54,030 nt of DNA, taken from assembly GCF_900188385.1 (NCBI RefSeq), contig NZ_FZOI01000026.1, forward strand, positions 1-54,030. The letters are read 5' to 3'. The stretch is from Azospirillum sp. RU38E (GTDB taxonomy: Bacteria > Pseudomonadota > Alphaproteobacteria > Azospirillales > Azospirillaceae). Of this stretch, positions 32,921 to 39,737 are shown in pieces (the stretch's first letter is position 1; each line of letters opens with the position of its first letter). Under the pieces are notes generated by a model. It was not told the DNA's origin, made no database searches, and saw nothing but the letters and a program-made list of their open reading frames with translations. The translations under genes and the position numbers were made by a program.

Positions 32921-33424
32921 ATGAATGATCTGGATACGTTGTTGGCCAAGCAGGCACTGCATGATTTGAACATGGCCTATAACCGGGCGGTGGATCGGGC
33001 GGATGAGGCACTGTTGCGTAGCCTCTGGCACCCCGATGCCACCGTCGATTTTGGCTATTTCACCGGGTCGGCGGCCGAATTCTGCGGGTTGGCGGTGGGG
33101 GCGACCGGCGGGCTGGCCCGGTCCTTCCACATGGCCGGCAATGAATGGTTTGACATTCGCGGCGATCAGGCAGTGGGGGAAATCTACAGCCTGACGCTGG
33201 CCGCAGCATCCGGGGCGGACACGGACAGCATCCTTTATGGCCGCTATCTGGACCGGTATGAGCGCCGGGAGGGCCTGTGGAAATTCAGCCATCGCCAGTA
33301 TCTGATGGATTGGAACGCCAGCCCAGCGCGCACCGTCTGCTGGGATCAGGGCGTTTTCGCCCTGATGCAGCACCGGGGCGGCCACGCGCCGGGGGACGCG
33401 GTTTATGGGCTGTGGAACGCCTAA
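32921..33424 (+). CDS. SnoaL/NTF2-like protein 2
   Basis: 167 residues: LAKQALHDLNMAYNRAVDRADEALLRSLWHPDATVDFG, then ILYGRYLDRYERREGLWKFSHRQYLMDW. This is the SnoaL-like domain-4 pattern found with ring-hydroxylating dioxygenases and dehydratases. The DYNRAVDRAD-like helix with a following WHPDA segment is common in the bile-acid 7-alpha-dehydratase-like group. It is the fourth gene of the E1/E2 operon, 14 bp after E2. Possible role: dehydration or isomerisation of a pathway intermediate. The substrate is unknown. Confidence 0.82.
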   Translation: MNDLDTLLAKQALHDLNMAYNRAVDRADEALLRSLWHPDATVDFGYFTGSAAEFCGLAVGATGGLARSFHMAGNEWFDIRGDQAVGEIYSLTLAAASGADTDSILYGRYLDRYERREGLWKFSHRQYLMDWNASPARTVCWDQGVFALMQHRGGHAPGDAVYGLWNA

Positions 33425-33457
33425 AAGTTTTTATTATCAACATGTTATCTGTTTACT

Positions 33458-33541
33458 CCGTCACCCCGGCGCAGGCCGGGGTCCAGGATTGCAGGGCATA
33501 TTGCTCCACGAACTGGACCCCGGCCTGCGCCGGGGTGACGG
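33458..33541. repeat. GC-rich palindromic element, copy 2
   Basis: CCGTCACCCCGGCGCAGGCC and its complement (ending 33541) flank a 28-bp AT-richer core. Each half contains a CCCCGGC/GCCGGGG hairpin. It lies between the E1/E2 operon and the convergent thiolase-like gene. The upstream flank TTATTATCAACATG resembles that of copy 3 (TTCATTATCAACG), so part of the flank may belong to the element. It could act as a bidirectional terminator. Confidence 0.85.
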
Positions 33542-33572
33542 TTGGCTGCATTGGAACCGGCGCTCCCCCACA

Positions 33573-34718
33573 CTACCGCGCCAGGATCGTCACCGCCGAA
33601 ACCCCCGGTGCCCCATAAACATGGGTGTACCCGGTGCGCAGCGGCTTCGGTACCTGCCGCGCCCCGGCTTGCCCGCGTAATTGCAGGACCGTCTCATAAA
33701 CTTGGCGCAGGCCCGACGCCCCGATGGGTTCCCCATTGGCCAGACAGCCGCCATCGGTATTGACGGGCAGCCTGCCATCCAGCCGGGTCATGCCGTCGCG
33801 CAGCCATTTTTCCTGCTCCCCATCCCGGCAGAAACCGTTTTCGGCCATATGCATGATCTCGGCCCCGCTTTCGGTATCCTGAAGCTGGGCAATGTCGATC
33901 TCCTCCGGCCCAATGCCGGCCATGGCGAAGGCGGCCCGCGCGGCGATGGGGGTGGCCCCCTCTCCATCTTCCACCGACAGGCTGGGGCTGAACACCTCAA
34001 ACGACCCGGCACCGCGCGTGCGCATGGCCGCCGCCTTCAGCCACACGGAATGCTGTGTCAATTGTGCCGCCTTTTTCGGGCTGGCCAGGATCAGGGCCAC
34101 CGCCCCTTCCCCCGGCGAACAGAACATATATTGGCGCAGCGGATCGCTGATCATCGTTGATTGCGCAATCTCCGCATAGGACAGCGCCCGGCGCCGCCAT
34201 GCATTCGGGTTCTGCGCTCCATTGGCAAAAGCCTTTTCCGCCACGCGGATCAAGGCATCATCGGTGATGCCATGCAGGGCCATATAGCGCTGAATTTTCA
34301 TGGCGAAGAACTGGGTGGTCAGGGCAAACCCTACCTCCCCATACCATTCCGGCAGGCCCCAATCGGACGGGCGCACCCGGAACGATCCCTGTTCATGCTT
34401 GTCGAACCCGACCACCAGCCCCAGATCATATTGCCCTGACCGGATAGCCCCATAGGCGGAGATCAGGGCCGAGCCCCCCGTGGCGCAGCCATTGGCGACA
34501 TTGATGAATTGCAGGCCGGTCAGGCCCAGTTCCTCCACCATCGTGTCGGCATTGCCGCCATCCTGGCTGCCACCATAGGCAAACTGCACATCGCCCCAGC
34601 CAATACCGGCATCCCCCAGCGCCTGACGCACGGCAAAGGCCCCCTGTTCCAACCCGGTGCGGTCCGGCGTCCGCCCAAACGGATGGATGCCAATGCCCAC
34701 AATCGCCACATCCGACAT
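33573..34718 (-). CDS. SCP-x thiolase/aldolase-like protein (Ltp2-type)
   Basis: 381 residues of the thiolase fold, lipid-transfer-protein subgroup. The nucleophile-region Cys78 is kept (FINVANGCATGGSAL). The thiolase His motif GHPxGATG reads NGEPIGASG, and the C-terminal Cys-x-Gly reads VYGAPGVSA, so two catalytic residues of thiolytic enzymes are missing. Ltp2-type proteins with such changes, paired with a DUF35 partner, act as retro-aldolases on steroid side-chain CoA esters. The DUF35 gene lies 28 bp upstream in the same operon. I favour an aldolase over a thiolase. Confidence 0.85.
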   Translation of the reverse strand: MSDVAIVGIGIHPFGRTPDRTGLEQGAFAVRQALGDAGIGWGDVQFAYGGSQDGGNADTMVEELGLTGLQFINVANGCATGGSALISAYGAIRSGQYDLGLVVGFDKHEQGSFRVRPSDWGLPEWYGEVGFALTTQFFAMKIQRYMALHGITDDALIRVAEKAFANGAQNPNAWRRRALSYAEIAQSTMISDPLRQYMFCSPGEGAVALILASPKKAAQLTQHSVWLKAAAMRTRGAGSFEVFSPSLSVEDGEGATPIAARAAFAMAGIGPEEIDIAQLQDTESGAEIMHMAENGFCRDGEQEKWLRDGMTRLDGRLPVNTDGGCLANGEPIGASGLRQVYETVLQLRGQAGARQVPKPLRTGYTHVYGAPGVSAVTILAR

Positions 34719-34746
34719 GGCACAACCCTCCCCTCTTTTTTTCTGC

Positions 34747-35157
34747 TCAAGCCGCCGGGCGGAACGCGTACATCAACAGGTCTTGCCCCTGTTCATCGCG
34801 GAACAGCAGGCGGATGGTCAGGCGCATCGGCATCCCGATGCGCAAATCCGCCGGGTCACAATCCACCAGCCGTGTTTCCACCCGCACCTGCCCCGGCAGT
34901 TCGACATAGCCCAGCGCGAACGGCTGGAACTCTGCCTTGGTTTCCCGCCCCAGATAGGGCGGCTGCTTGGGCAGGAAGCGCTGTACCGTCCAGCTCCACA
35001 ACACGCCCTCGCGTGCCAGTTGGACCGGCTGTTCACCCGGACGGCCCATGAAGGGGAAGCGGACGCGCCCGCGCGCATCAACCCCACCGATCAAAGCTGG
35101 ATCATCGCTGGGCCAGGTAAAGACATTGTCGGCAAGCGGTCTGCCTTCCATCGCCAT
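34747..35157 (-). CDS. OB-fold DUF35 protein with degenerate zinc ribbon
   Basis: 136 residues. The OB-fold half is clear (GVLWSWTVQRFLPKQPPYLG, PFALGYVELPGQVRVETRLVD, IGMPMRLTIRLLF). The N-terminal rubredoxin-like ribbon normally has two Cys pairs (C-x2-C), but here that stretch reads ALIGGVDARGRVRFPFMG with no cysteines. It therefore probably does not bind zinc. DUF35 proteins are obligate partners of Ltp2-type aldolases and of some thiolases. It shares a promoter region with the divergent SDR at 35336 through operator F. Confidence 0.85.
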   Translation of the reverse strand: MAMEGRPLADNVFTWPSDDPALIGGVDARGRVRFPFMGRPGEQPVQLAREGVLWSWTVQRFLPKQPPYLGRETKAEFQPFALGYVELPGQVRVETRLVDCDPADLRIGMPMRLTIRLLFRDEQGQDLLMYAFRPAA

Positions 35158-35220
35158 GATGGTTCCTCCGTTCGTCTGCCGCCTGGGGATAGGGCCAACG
35201 CTGCCACCCGCGTGGATGCG

Positions 35221-35274
35221 TTGACTTTTGATTCATCAGTCATGATAATGACGATGAAGGCGGGTGCTTGTCAA
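35221..35274. promoter_or_regulatory. Divergent promoters with island operator F (DUF35-thiolase / SDR-ThuA)
   Basis: Rightward, TTGACT (35221-35226) and GATAAT (35244-35249) are separated by 17 bp, of which 16 are the operator TTGATTCATCAGTCAT (35228-35243). Leftward, TTGACA (35274-35269) with a 17-bp spacer reaches TCATTA (35251-35246), next to the operator, which would cover that start site. Confidence 0.7.
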
Positions 35275-35335
35275 TTCCGCAGGGGCCGTTACCCTGCCCC
35301 GCAAAAAGACAATCAGATAAACGGGAGGATTTCAG

Positions 35336-36097
35336 ATGGACCTTCAGCTGGCGGGTCGCCGGGCGCTGATCACCGGTTCCACACGCGGCATCGGCCGCCG
35401 CATTGCCGAGGCCCTGGCGCGGGAGGGCTGCGCCATCGCCATCGGTGCGCGCAAGGCGGATGAGGTGGAGGCCGCTATTGCGGACCTGTCCGGCCTGGGT
35501 GTGAAGGTGGTGGGGGCGGCCATGGATGCCGCCGATGCGACTTCCGTGAGCAACTGGGTCACCCGCATGGGCGATGCGCTGGGCGGGATCGATATTCTAA
35601 TCCCCAACGTGTCGGCCGGCGGCAGCCTGAATGGAGAGCAGAGCTGGCACGACGCCTATAACATCGACGTGCTGGGCACGCTGCGCGCCATTGAGGCCGC
35701 CTTGCCCACGCTGGAAGCCTCCGGCCAGGGGGCGATCACCATCACCGGTACCACGGCAGCGGTGGAAACCTTCATGGCGCCCATGGCCTATAACGCCATG
35801 AAGGGGGCCTTGATTGTCCATGCCAAACAGCTTTCGCAGACGCTGCTGCCGCGCGGCATCCGGGTCAATGTCGTCTCCCCCGGCCCGATCGAGTTTCCCG
35901 GCGGGGCCTGGGAGGGGATCAAGGAGGGCGCGCCGGAGCTTTACGCCGCCACCCTCGCCGCCCAGCCGTCGGGCCGGCTGGGCACGCCAGAGGAAGTGGC
36001 CAACTGCGTCGCCTTCCTGTCCAGCCCGCTTGCCAGTTGGGTCACAGGCGTCAACCTTGTGGTTGATGGCGGTTACACCAAGCGCGTGCAGCTGTAA
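35336..36097 (+). CDS. Short-chain dehydrogenase/reductase 2
   Basis: 253 residues. The cofactor motif TGSTRGIG is near residue 15, and the following GARKADE has no acidic residue at the end of strand 2, hinting at NADP. The catalytic Tyr-x3-Lys is AYNAMKG. The position usually held by Ser (13 before Tyr) is Thr in ITITGTTAAVE, a conservative change. NVVSPGPIEFPGG and VTGVNLVVDGG complete the fold. It is the first gene of a unit with the ThuA-like gene 20 bp on. Confidence 0.9.
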   Translation: MDLQLAGRRALITGSTRGIGRRIAEALAREGCAIAIGARKADEVEAAIADLSGLGVKVVGAAMDAADATSVSNWVTRMGDALGGIDILIPNVSAGGSLNGEQSWHDAYNIDVLGTLRAIEAALPTLEASGQGAITITGTTAAVETFMAPMAYNAMKGALIVHAKQLSQTLLPRGIRVNVVSPGPIEFPGGAWEGIKEGAPELYAATLAAQPSGRLGTPEEVANCVAFLSSPLASWVTGVNLVVDGGYTKRVQL

Positions 36098-36117
36098 CGG
36101 CAACGGGAGAGATCGAC

Positions 36118-36876
36118 ATGTCCAGCAGGATCGACGTCTATCTGGTTGCCGGCGGCAAATATCACGACATCAATTTCGCCCGGCTGGAGCTGCTGAAGTT
36201 GCTGGCCGAGCATGAGGATATCCGCGTGGAGGTGGGGCCCGATTACAGTCGCATCGATGAGATCGCGGCGGCGGATGTGCTGATCACTTATACCTGTGAC
36301 GTGCTGCCCACGGCGGAACAACAGGCAGGCCTGCGCCGCTTCCTGGCCAAGGGTGGCAAATGGTTCGCCCTGCACGGCACCAACTCCACCATCAAATTCC
36401 TGGATGATGGGCGCATCGACTGCCCTGATCTGGATGCCGACCTGTCGGACATGCTGGGCAGCCAGTTCCGCGCCCATCCGCCCATCTGCCGCTATGAAAT
36501 CCAGGTGACGGACAGCACCCATCCGCTGACCCGCGGCCTGAAGAATTTCTGGGTGGAGGATGAGCTGTATCTGGGCAGCGTCAACCCCGGCAATCGCACC
36601 CTGCTGCACACACGCTGGGGCGGCAATTGCGCCCCCTTCGTGCAGGAGGATTGGCCGGAGGCGGACCATCCGGTCCTGTATTTGCGCGACCATGGGCCGG
36701 GCCAAGTGCTGTATCTGGTGCTGGGCCATTGCCGGGGCAAGCATGATCTGCGCCCCTTGATGGAGGAATATCCCCATAATGAGCGTTGTTCCTGGCAAAG
36801 CCCGGTTTTCTATGAATTGCTGCGCCGGGGCATCCGCTGGGTGACGGGGCGCAGCGTGGAGACGGCGGCGTTCTAA
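36118..36876 (+). CDS. ThuA-like domain protein 1
   Basis: 252 residues of the ThuA (class I glutamine-amidotransferase-like flavodoxin) fold. Residues typical of the family are KWFALHGTNST, then HPLTRGLKNFWVEDELY and GQVLYLVLGHCRG. ThuA proteins are mostly known from sugar-oxidation operons (keto-sugar metabolism), where their chemistry is not well defined. Here one lies in a Rieske/SDR catabolic unit, and a second ThuA-like gene occurs at 47918. The family assignment is good, but the role in this pathway is unknown. Confidence 0.82.
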   Translation: MSSRIDVYLVAGGKYHDINFARLELLKLLAEHEDIRVEVGPDYSRIDEIAAADVLITYTCDVLPTAEQQAGLRRFLAKGGKWFALHGTNSTIKFLDDGRIDCPDLDADLSDMLGSQFRAHPPICRYEIQVTDSTHPLTRGLKNFWVEDELYLGSVNPGNRTLLHTRWGGNCAPFVQEDWPEADHPVLYLRDHGPGQVLYLVLGHCRGKHDLRPLMEEYPHNERCSWQSPVFYELLRRGIRWVTGRSVETAAF

Positions 36877-36883
36877 CAGCCGC

Positions 36884-37222
36884 CTACCCTTTCACCCCCA
36901 CCAGCACCCGCCCGCCTTCCACCTTCACCGGGAAGCAGGTCAGCGGGCGGTAGCCGGTGCCGCCCAGCGCCCGCCCCGTGGGAAGGTCAAAGCGCGCCCC
37001 ATGCAGCGGACAGGAGATGCTGTTCTGCCGCAACCGCCCGCCCTCCAGCGGTGATTCCGCATGGGAACAGCGGTTGCGCACAGCAAAGAAGCCGCCCACC
37101 GCACTGCACACCAGCACCTCCTCCCCCGCGATGGTGAACAGCCGCATCTGGCCGGGCGGCAGATCATCGGCGGGCAGCAGATCGTGATAGGTCACATCGG
37201 ATGGGGAAGCGTCGACTTGCAT
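36884..37222 (-). CDS. Rieske-type [2Fe-2S] ferredoxin
   Basis: 112 residues with a single Rieske domain: CSHAESPLEGG...ISCPLHGARFDLPTG supplies the Cys-x-His and Cys-x2-His ligands, about 20 residues apart. Such small proteins (BphF/NirD-like) carry electrons to ring-hydroxylating oxygenases. I chose the ATG at 37222 (AGGA 7 bp upstream). The longer frame to 37315 would include the operator. It is convergent with the ThuA-like gene. Confidence 0.9.
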   Translation of the reverse strand: MQVDASPSDVTYHDLLPADDLPPGQMRLFTIAGEEVLVCSAVGGFFAVRNRCSHAESPLEGGRLRQNSISCPLHGARFDLPTGRALGGTGYRPLTCFPVKVEGGRVLVGVKG

Positions 37223-37284
37223 GGCTTCATCCTGCGCGAAAGCGGCATGGAGCAAAGGTTTATAACAGGAATAATGATTGATCC

Positions 37285-37300
37285 TTGATTCATCAGTCAA
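37285..37300 (-). promoter_or_regulatory. Island operator G (Rieske ferredoxin)
   Basis: On the minus strand TTGACTGATGAATCAA (37300-37285) has a left arm TTGACT that doubles as a -35 box, with TCATTA 17 bp further on as -10. The repressor would therefore sit on the -35 itself. It lies 63 bp upstream of the ferredoxin ATG. Confidence 0.55.
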
Positions 37301-37332
37301 CGCAAAAATCGTCACAAACCTGCTTCTGACCG

Positions 37333-37382
37333 TTGACGAACCCGCGCACCCGATCTAACCTGATTTATGACTCATCAATCAT
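37333..37382 (+). promoter_or_regulatory. Promoter with island operator H (acyl-CoA dehydrogenase/ligase operon)
   Basis: TTGACG (37333-37338), a 17-bp spacer and TAACCT (37356-37361) precede operator ATGACTCATCAATCAT (37367-37382), a near-ideal match to the consensus. The 34-bp -35-to-operator distance is conserved. The first gene starts 20 bp after the operator (37402). Confidence 0.7.
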
Positions 37383-37401
37383 AACAAAACGGGGGAAGGC
37401 C

Positions 37402-38607
37402 ATGTTGGGGATCGACCTCATGCGCGACCCGGCCATCCAGGCATTCCGGGGGGACGTGCGGCGCTTTTGCGAAACAGCCCTACCCGGTGATATCCGCGCC
37501 AAGGTGCTGGCCGGCCAGCATCTGGAGAAGCAGGATTATGTGCGCTGGCAGAAAATCCTGTTCGATAAGGGCTGGATCGTTGGCCATTGGCCGCGCCAAT
37601 ATGGCGGCCAGGACTGGACGCCCTTGCAACGCGCCATCTTTGACGATGAAACCAGCAAAGCGGGTGCCCCCTGGCTGACCCCTTTTGGTGTCTGCTATGC
37701 CGGGCCGGTCATCTATACCTTCGGCAGCCCGGCACAGAAGGACCGCTTCCTGCCCGGCATCCGCAGCACCGATACCTGGTGGTGCCAGGGTTATTCGGAG
37801 CCGGGGGCCGGGTCTGATCTGGCGAACATCAAGACGCGCGCCGTGCGCGATGGCGACCATTATGTGGTGAACGGCCAGAAGACCTGGACCACCATGGCGC
37901 AATGGGCCGACATGATGTTCACCCTGGTGCGCACCAGCAGCGACGGCAAGCCGCAGAACGGCATCTCCTTCCTGCTGATCGACATGAACAGTCCGGGCGT
38001 CACGGTCCGCCCGATCCAGAGCATCGACAAGTGCCATCACCTGAACGAGGTGTTTCTGGATGATGTGCGCGTCCCCGCTGACAATCTGGTGGGGGAAGAA
38101 GGCCGCGGCTGGACCTATGCCAAGTTCCTGCTGAATAATGAACGTCTGCTGGGGGCGGAGGTGGGCAAATCCACCCGCCTGCTGCAGCAGCTGCGCCAGA
38201 CGCTGCTGGATATTCAGAACGGCGGGCAAGCGCTGGCGGATGATCCGCACTGGCGCCGCCGGCTGGGCGAACTGCGCGCCCGCCTGCTGGCGCTGGAGGC
38301 CGTGTGCAACGAATATCTGGCCGCCGCCGAGGCCGGCTCCACCCCAGGGCTGGAAGTGTCGGCCCTGAAAATCATGGGATCGGAACTGATCCAGGGCCTG
38401 ACCGGCGCTATGGTGGATGCGCTGGCCGTCAAGGGGCTGGTCTATCAGACGCCCGCACTGGATGCCGGCTGGCAGGCTGCACCGGTCGGCCTGCCCCAAG
38501 CGCCGGGCATGATCCGCGAACATCTGCATGATCGCGCCACGACGATCTATGGCGGCACCAACGAGATTCAACGCAACATCCTGGCAAAGGCCGTCCTGGG
38601 CCTGTAG
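37402..38607 (+). CDS. Acyl-CoA dehydrogenase, catalytic-base subunit
   Basis: 401 residues. WCQGYSEPGAGSDLANIKT (substrate/FAD loop), VNGQKTWTTMAQWADMMF and the C-terminal catalytic-base motif IYGGTNEIQRNILAK (Glu) are all present. It resembles FadE17/FadE29-like proteins that form heterotetramers with a second, degenerate subunit. The ATG at 37402 follows GGGGGAAGG. The next gene, 8 bp on, encodes the probable partner. It would introduce a C=C into a bulky acyl-CoA side chain. Confidence 0.9.
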   Translation: MLGIDLMRDPAIQAFRGDVRRFCETALPGDIRAKVLAGQHLEKQDYVRWQKILFDKGWIVGHWPRQYGGQDWTPLQRAIFDDETSKAGAPWLTPFGVCYAGPVIYTFGSPAQKDRFLPGIRSTDTWWCQGYSEPGAGSDLANIKTRAVRDGDHYVVNGQKTWTTMAQWADMMFTLVRTSSDGKPQNGISFLLIDMNSPGVTVRPIQSIDKCHHLNEVFLDDVRVPADNLVGEEGRGWTYAKFLLNNERLLGAEVGKSTRLLQQLRQTLLDIQNGGQALADDPHWRRRLGELRARLLALEAVCNEYLAAAEAGSTPGLEVSALKIMGSELIQGLTGAMVDALAVKGLVYQTPALDAGWQAAPVGLPQAPGMIREHLHDRATTIYGGTNEIQRNILAKAVLGL

Positions 38608-38615
38608 GGAGCATC

Positions 38616-39737
38616 ATGTCGGCATTCACCACCGAAGATCGCCGCCTGCTGGCCGACAGCATCAACCGTTATGTTGATGAGGCTTACGGGCCGGAACACC
38701 GGGCGGCGATCCTGAAAAGCGATGATGGCTTCAGCCGCAGCGATTGGGCGACATACGCTGCACTGGGCTGGCTGGGCATCGCCATAGGCGAAGAACAGGG
38801 CGGGTCCGGCGGCGGGCTGGCCGAACTGGCCGTGCTGATGCGGGCCGCCGGGCGCGGGCTGTTGATGGAACCGCTGTTGCCCACCCTGGTGTTGGCAGCG
38901 GGGGCGCTTTCAGGCGGCGGCAACGCCCAGCAACAGGCGCAATGGCTGCCCGCCATCGCGGAGGGGCGCGCCATCCTGACCCTGGCGCAGGATGATGCCG
39001 CCAGCGACGAAACACCGGTGATCGCCAGCCCGACAGAGGGCGGCTATCGGCTGAACGGCCGGCGTGGCTTCGTGCTCTACGGGGCCGCCGCCGACCAGAT
39101 CATCGTAAAGGTGGAACTGGCGGGCCAGGTGGCCCTGTTCCTGGTCTCCCCCACCGCTCCCGGCGTCACCCTGGCCCATGCAAGCACCGTGGATGACCGA
39201 CCGGTCTCCGACCTGTGGCTGGATGATGTGGCCGTGGCAGCGACGGACAGGCTGCCGGGTGGCGATGCCAGTTTGCTGGCCAACCTGAATGAAGCCGCCG
39301 CCCTGGCCGTCTGTGCGGAGGCGGTGGGTGCCATGGAGGCCGCCAACCGGCTGACGCTGGATTACCTGAAAACCCGCACCCAGTTCGGCAGCAGCATCGG
39401 CAGCTTCCAGGTGATGCAGCACCGGATGGTGGATATGAGTCTGGCCATGCAGGAGGCATCGGCCATCACCTGGGCCGCCATTGGTGCTGTAACCAGCGGC
39501 AACCCGGATGCTGCCCTGCTGACGGCCGCGGCAAAGGCCCGCAGCAGTGCCGCCGCCCGGCTGGTGGGCGAACAATCCATACAGCTGCATGGTGGTATCG
39601 GGATGACAGAAGAATATGCCATCGGGCATTACTATCGTCGTCTGATGCTGCTGGAAACGCTGTTCGGCGCGGCCGGCTGGCATCTGGACCGGCTGGGCGG
39701 CTGGACCGCCGCCGGCCTGGATGGGGAGAGAGGGTGA
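38616..39737 (+). CDS. Acyl-CoA dehydrogenase, partner subunit
   Basis: 373 residues of the ACAD fold with reduced motifs: the mid-region lacks the usual TEP-x-GSD loop (LTLAQDDAASDET). The C-terminal QLHGGIGMTEEYAIGHYYRR keeps the FAD-contact segment but lacks the YGGTNEI catalytic Glu. This is the pattern of the non-catalytic half of alpha2beta2 dehydrogenases in actinobacterial sterol degradation. Its stop overlaps the ligase gene start, so subunits and ligase are coupled. Confidence 0.87.
   Translation: MSAFTTEDRRLLADSINRYVDEAYGPEHRAAILKSDDGFSRSDWATYAALGWLGIAIGEEQGGSGGGLAELAVLMRAAGRGLLMEPLLPTLVLAAGALSGGGNAQQQAQWLPAIAEGRAILTLAQDDAASDETPVIASPTEGGYRLNGRRGFVLYGAAADQIIVKVELAGQVALFLVSPTAPGVTLAHASTVDDRPVSDLWLDDVAVAATDRLPGGDASLLANLNEAAALAVCAEAVGAMEAANRLTLDYLKTRTQFGSSIGSFQVMQHRMVDMSLAMQEASAITWAAIGAVTSGNPDAALLTAAAKARSSAAARLVGEQSIQLHGGIGMTEEYAIGHYYRRLMLLETLFGAAGWHLDRLGGWTAAGLDGERG

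Noticed and set aside
33573-34718. Canonical acetyl-CoA acetyltransferase (beta-ketothiolase)
   Set aside because: The His and second Cys motifs needed for thiolysis are changed, and the gene is paired with DUF35, which fits the Ltp2-type aldolase group better.
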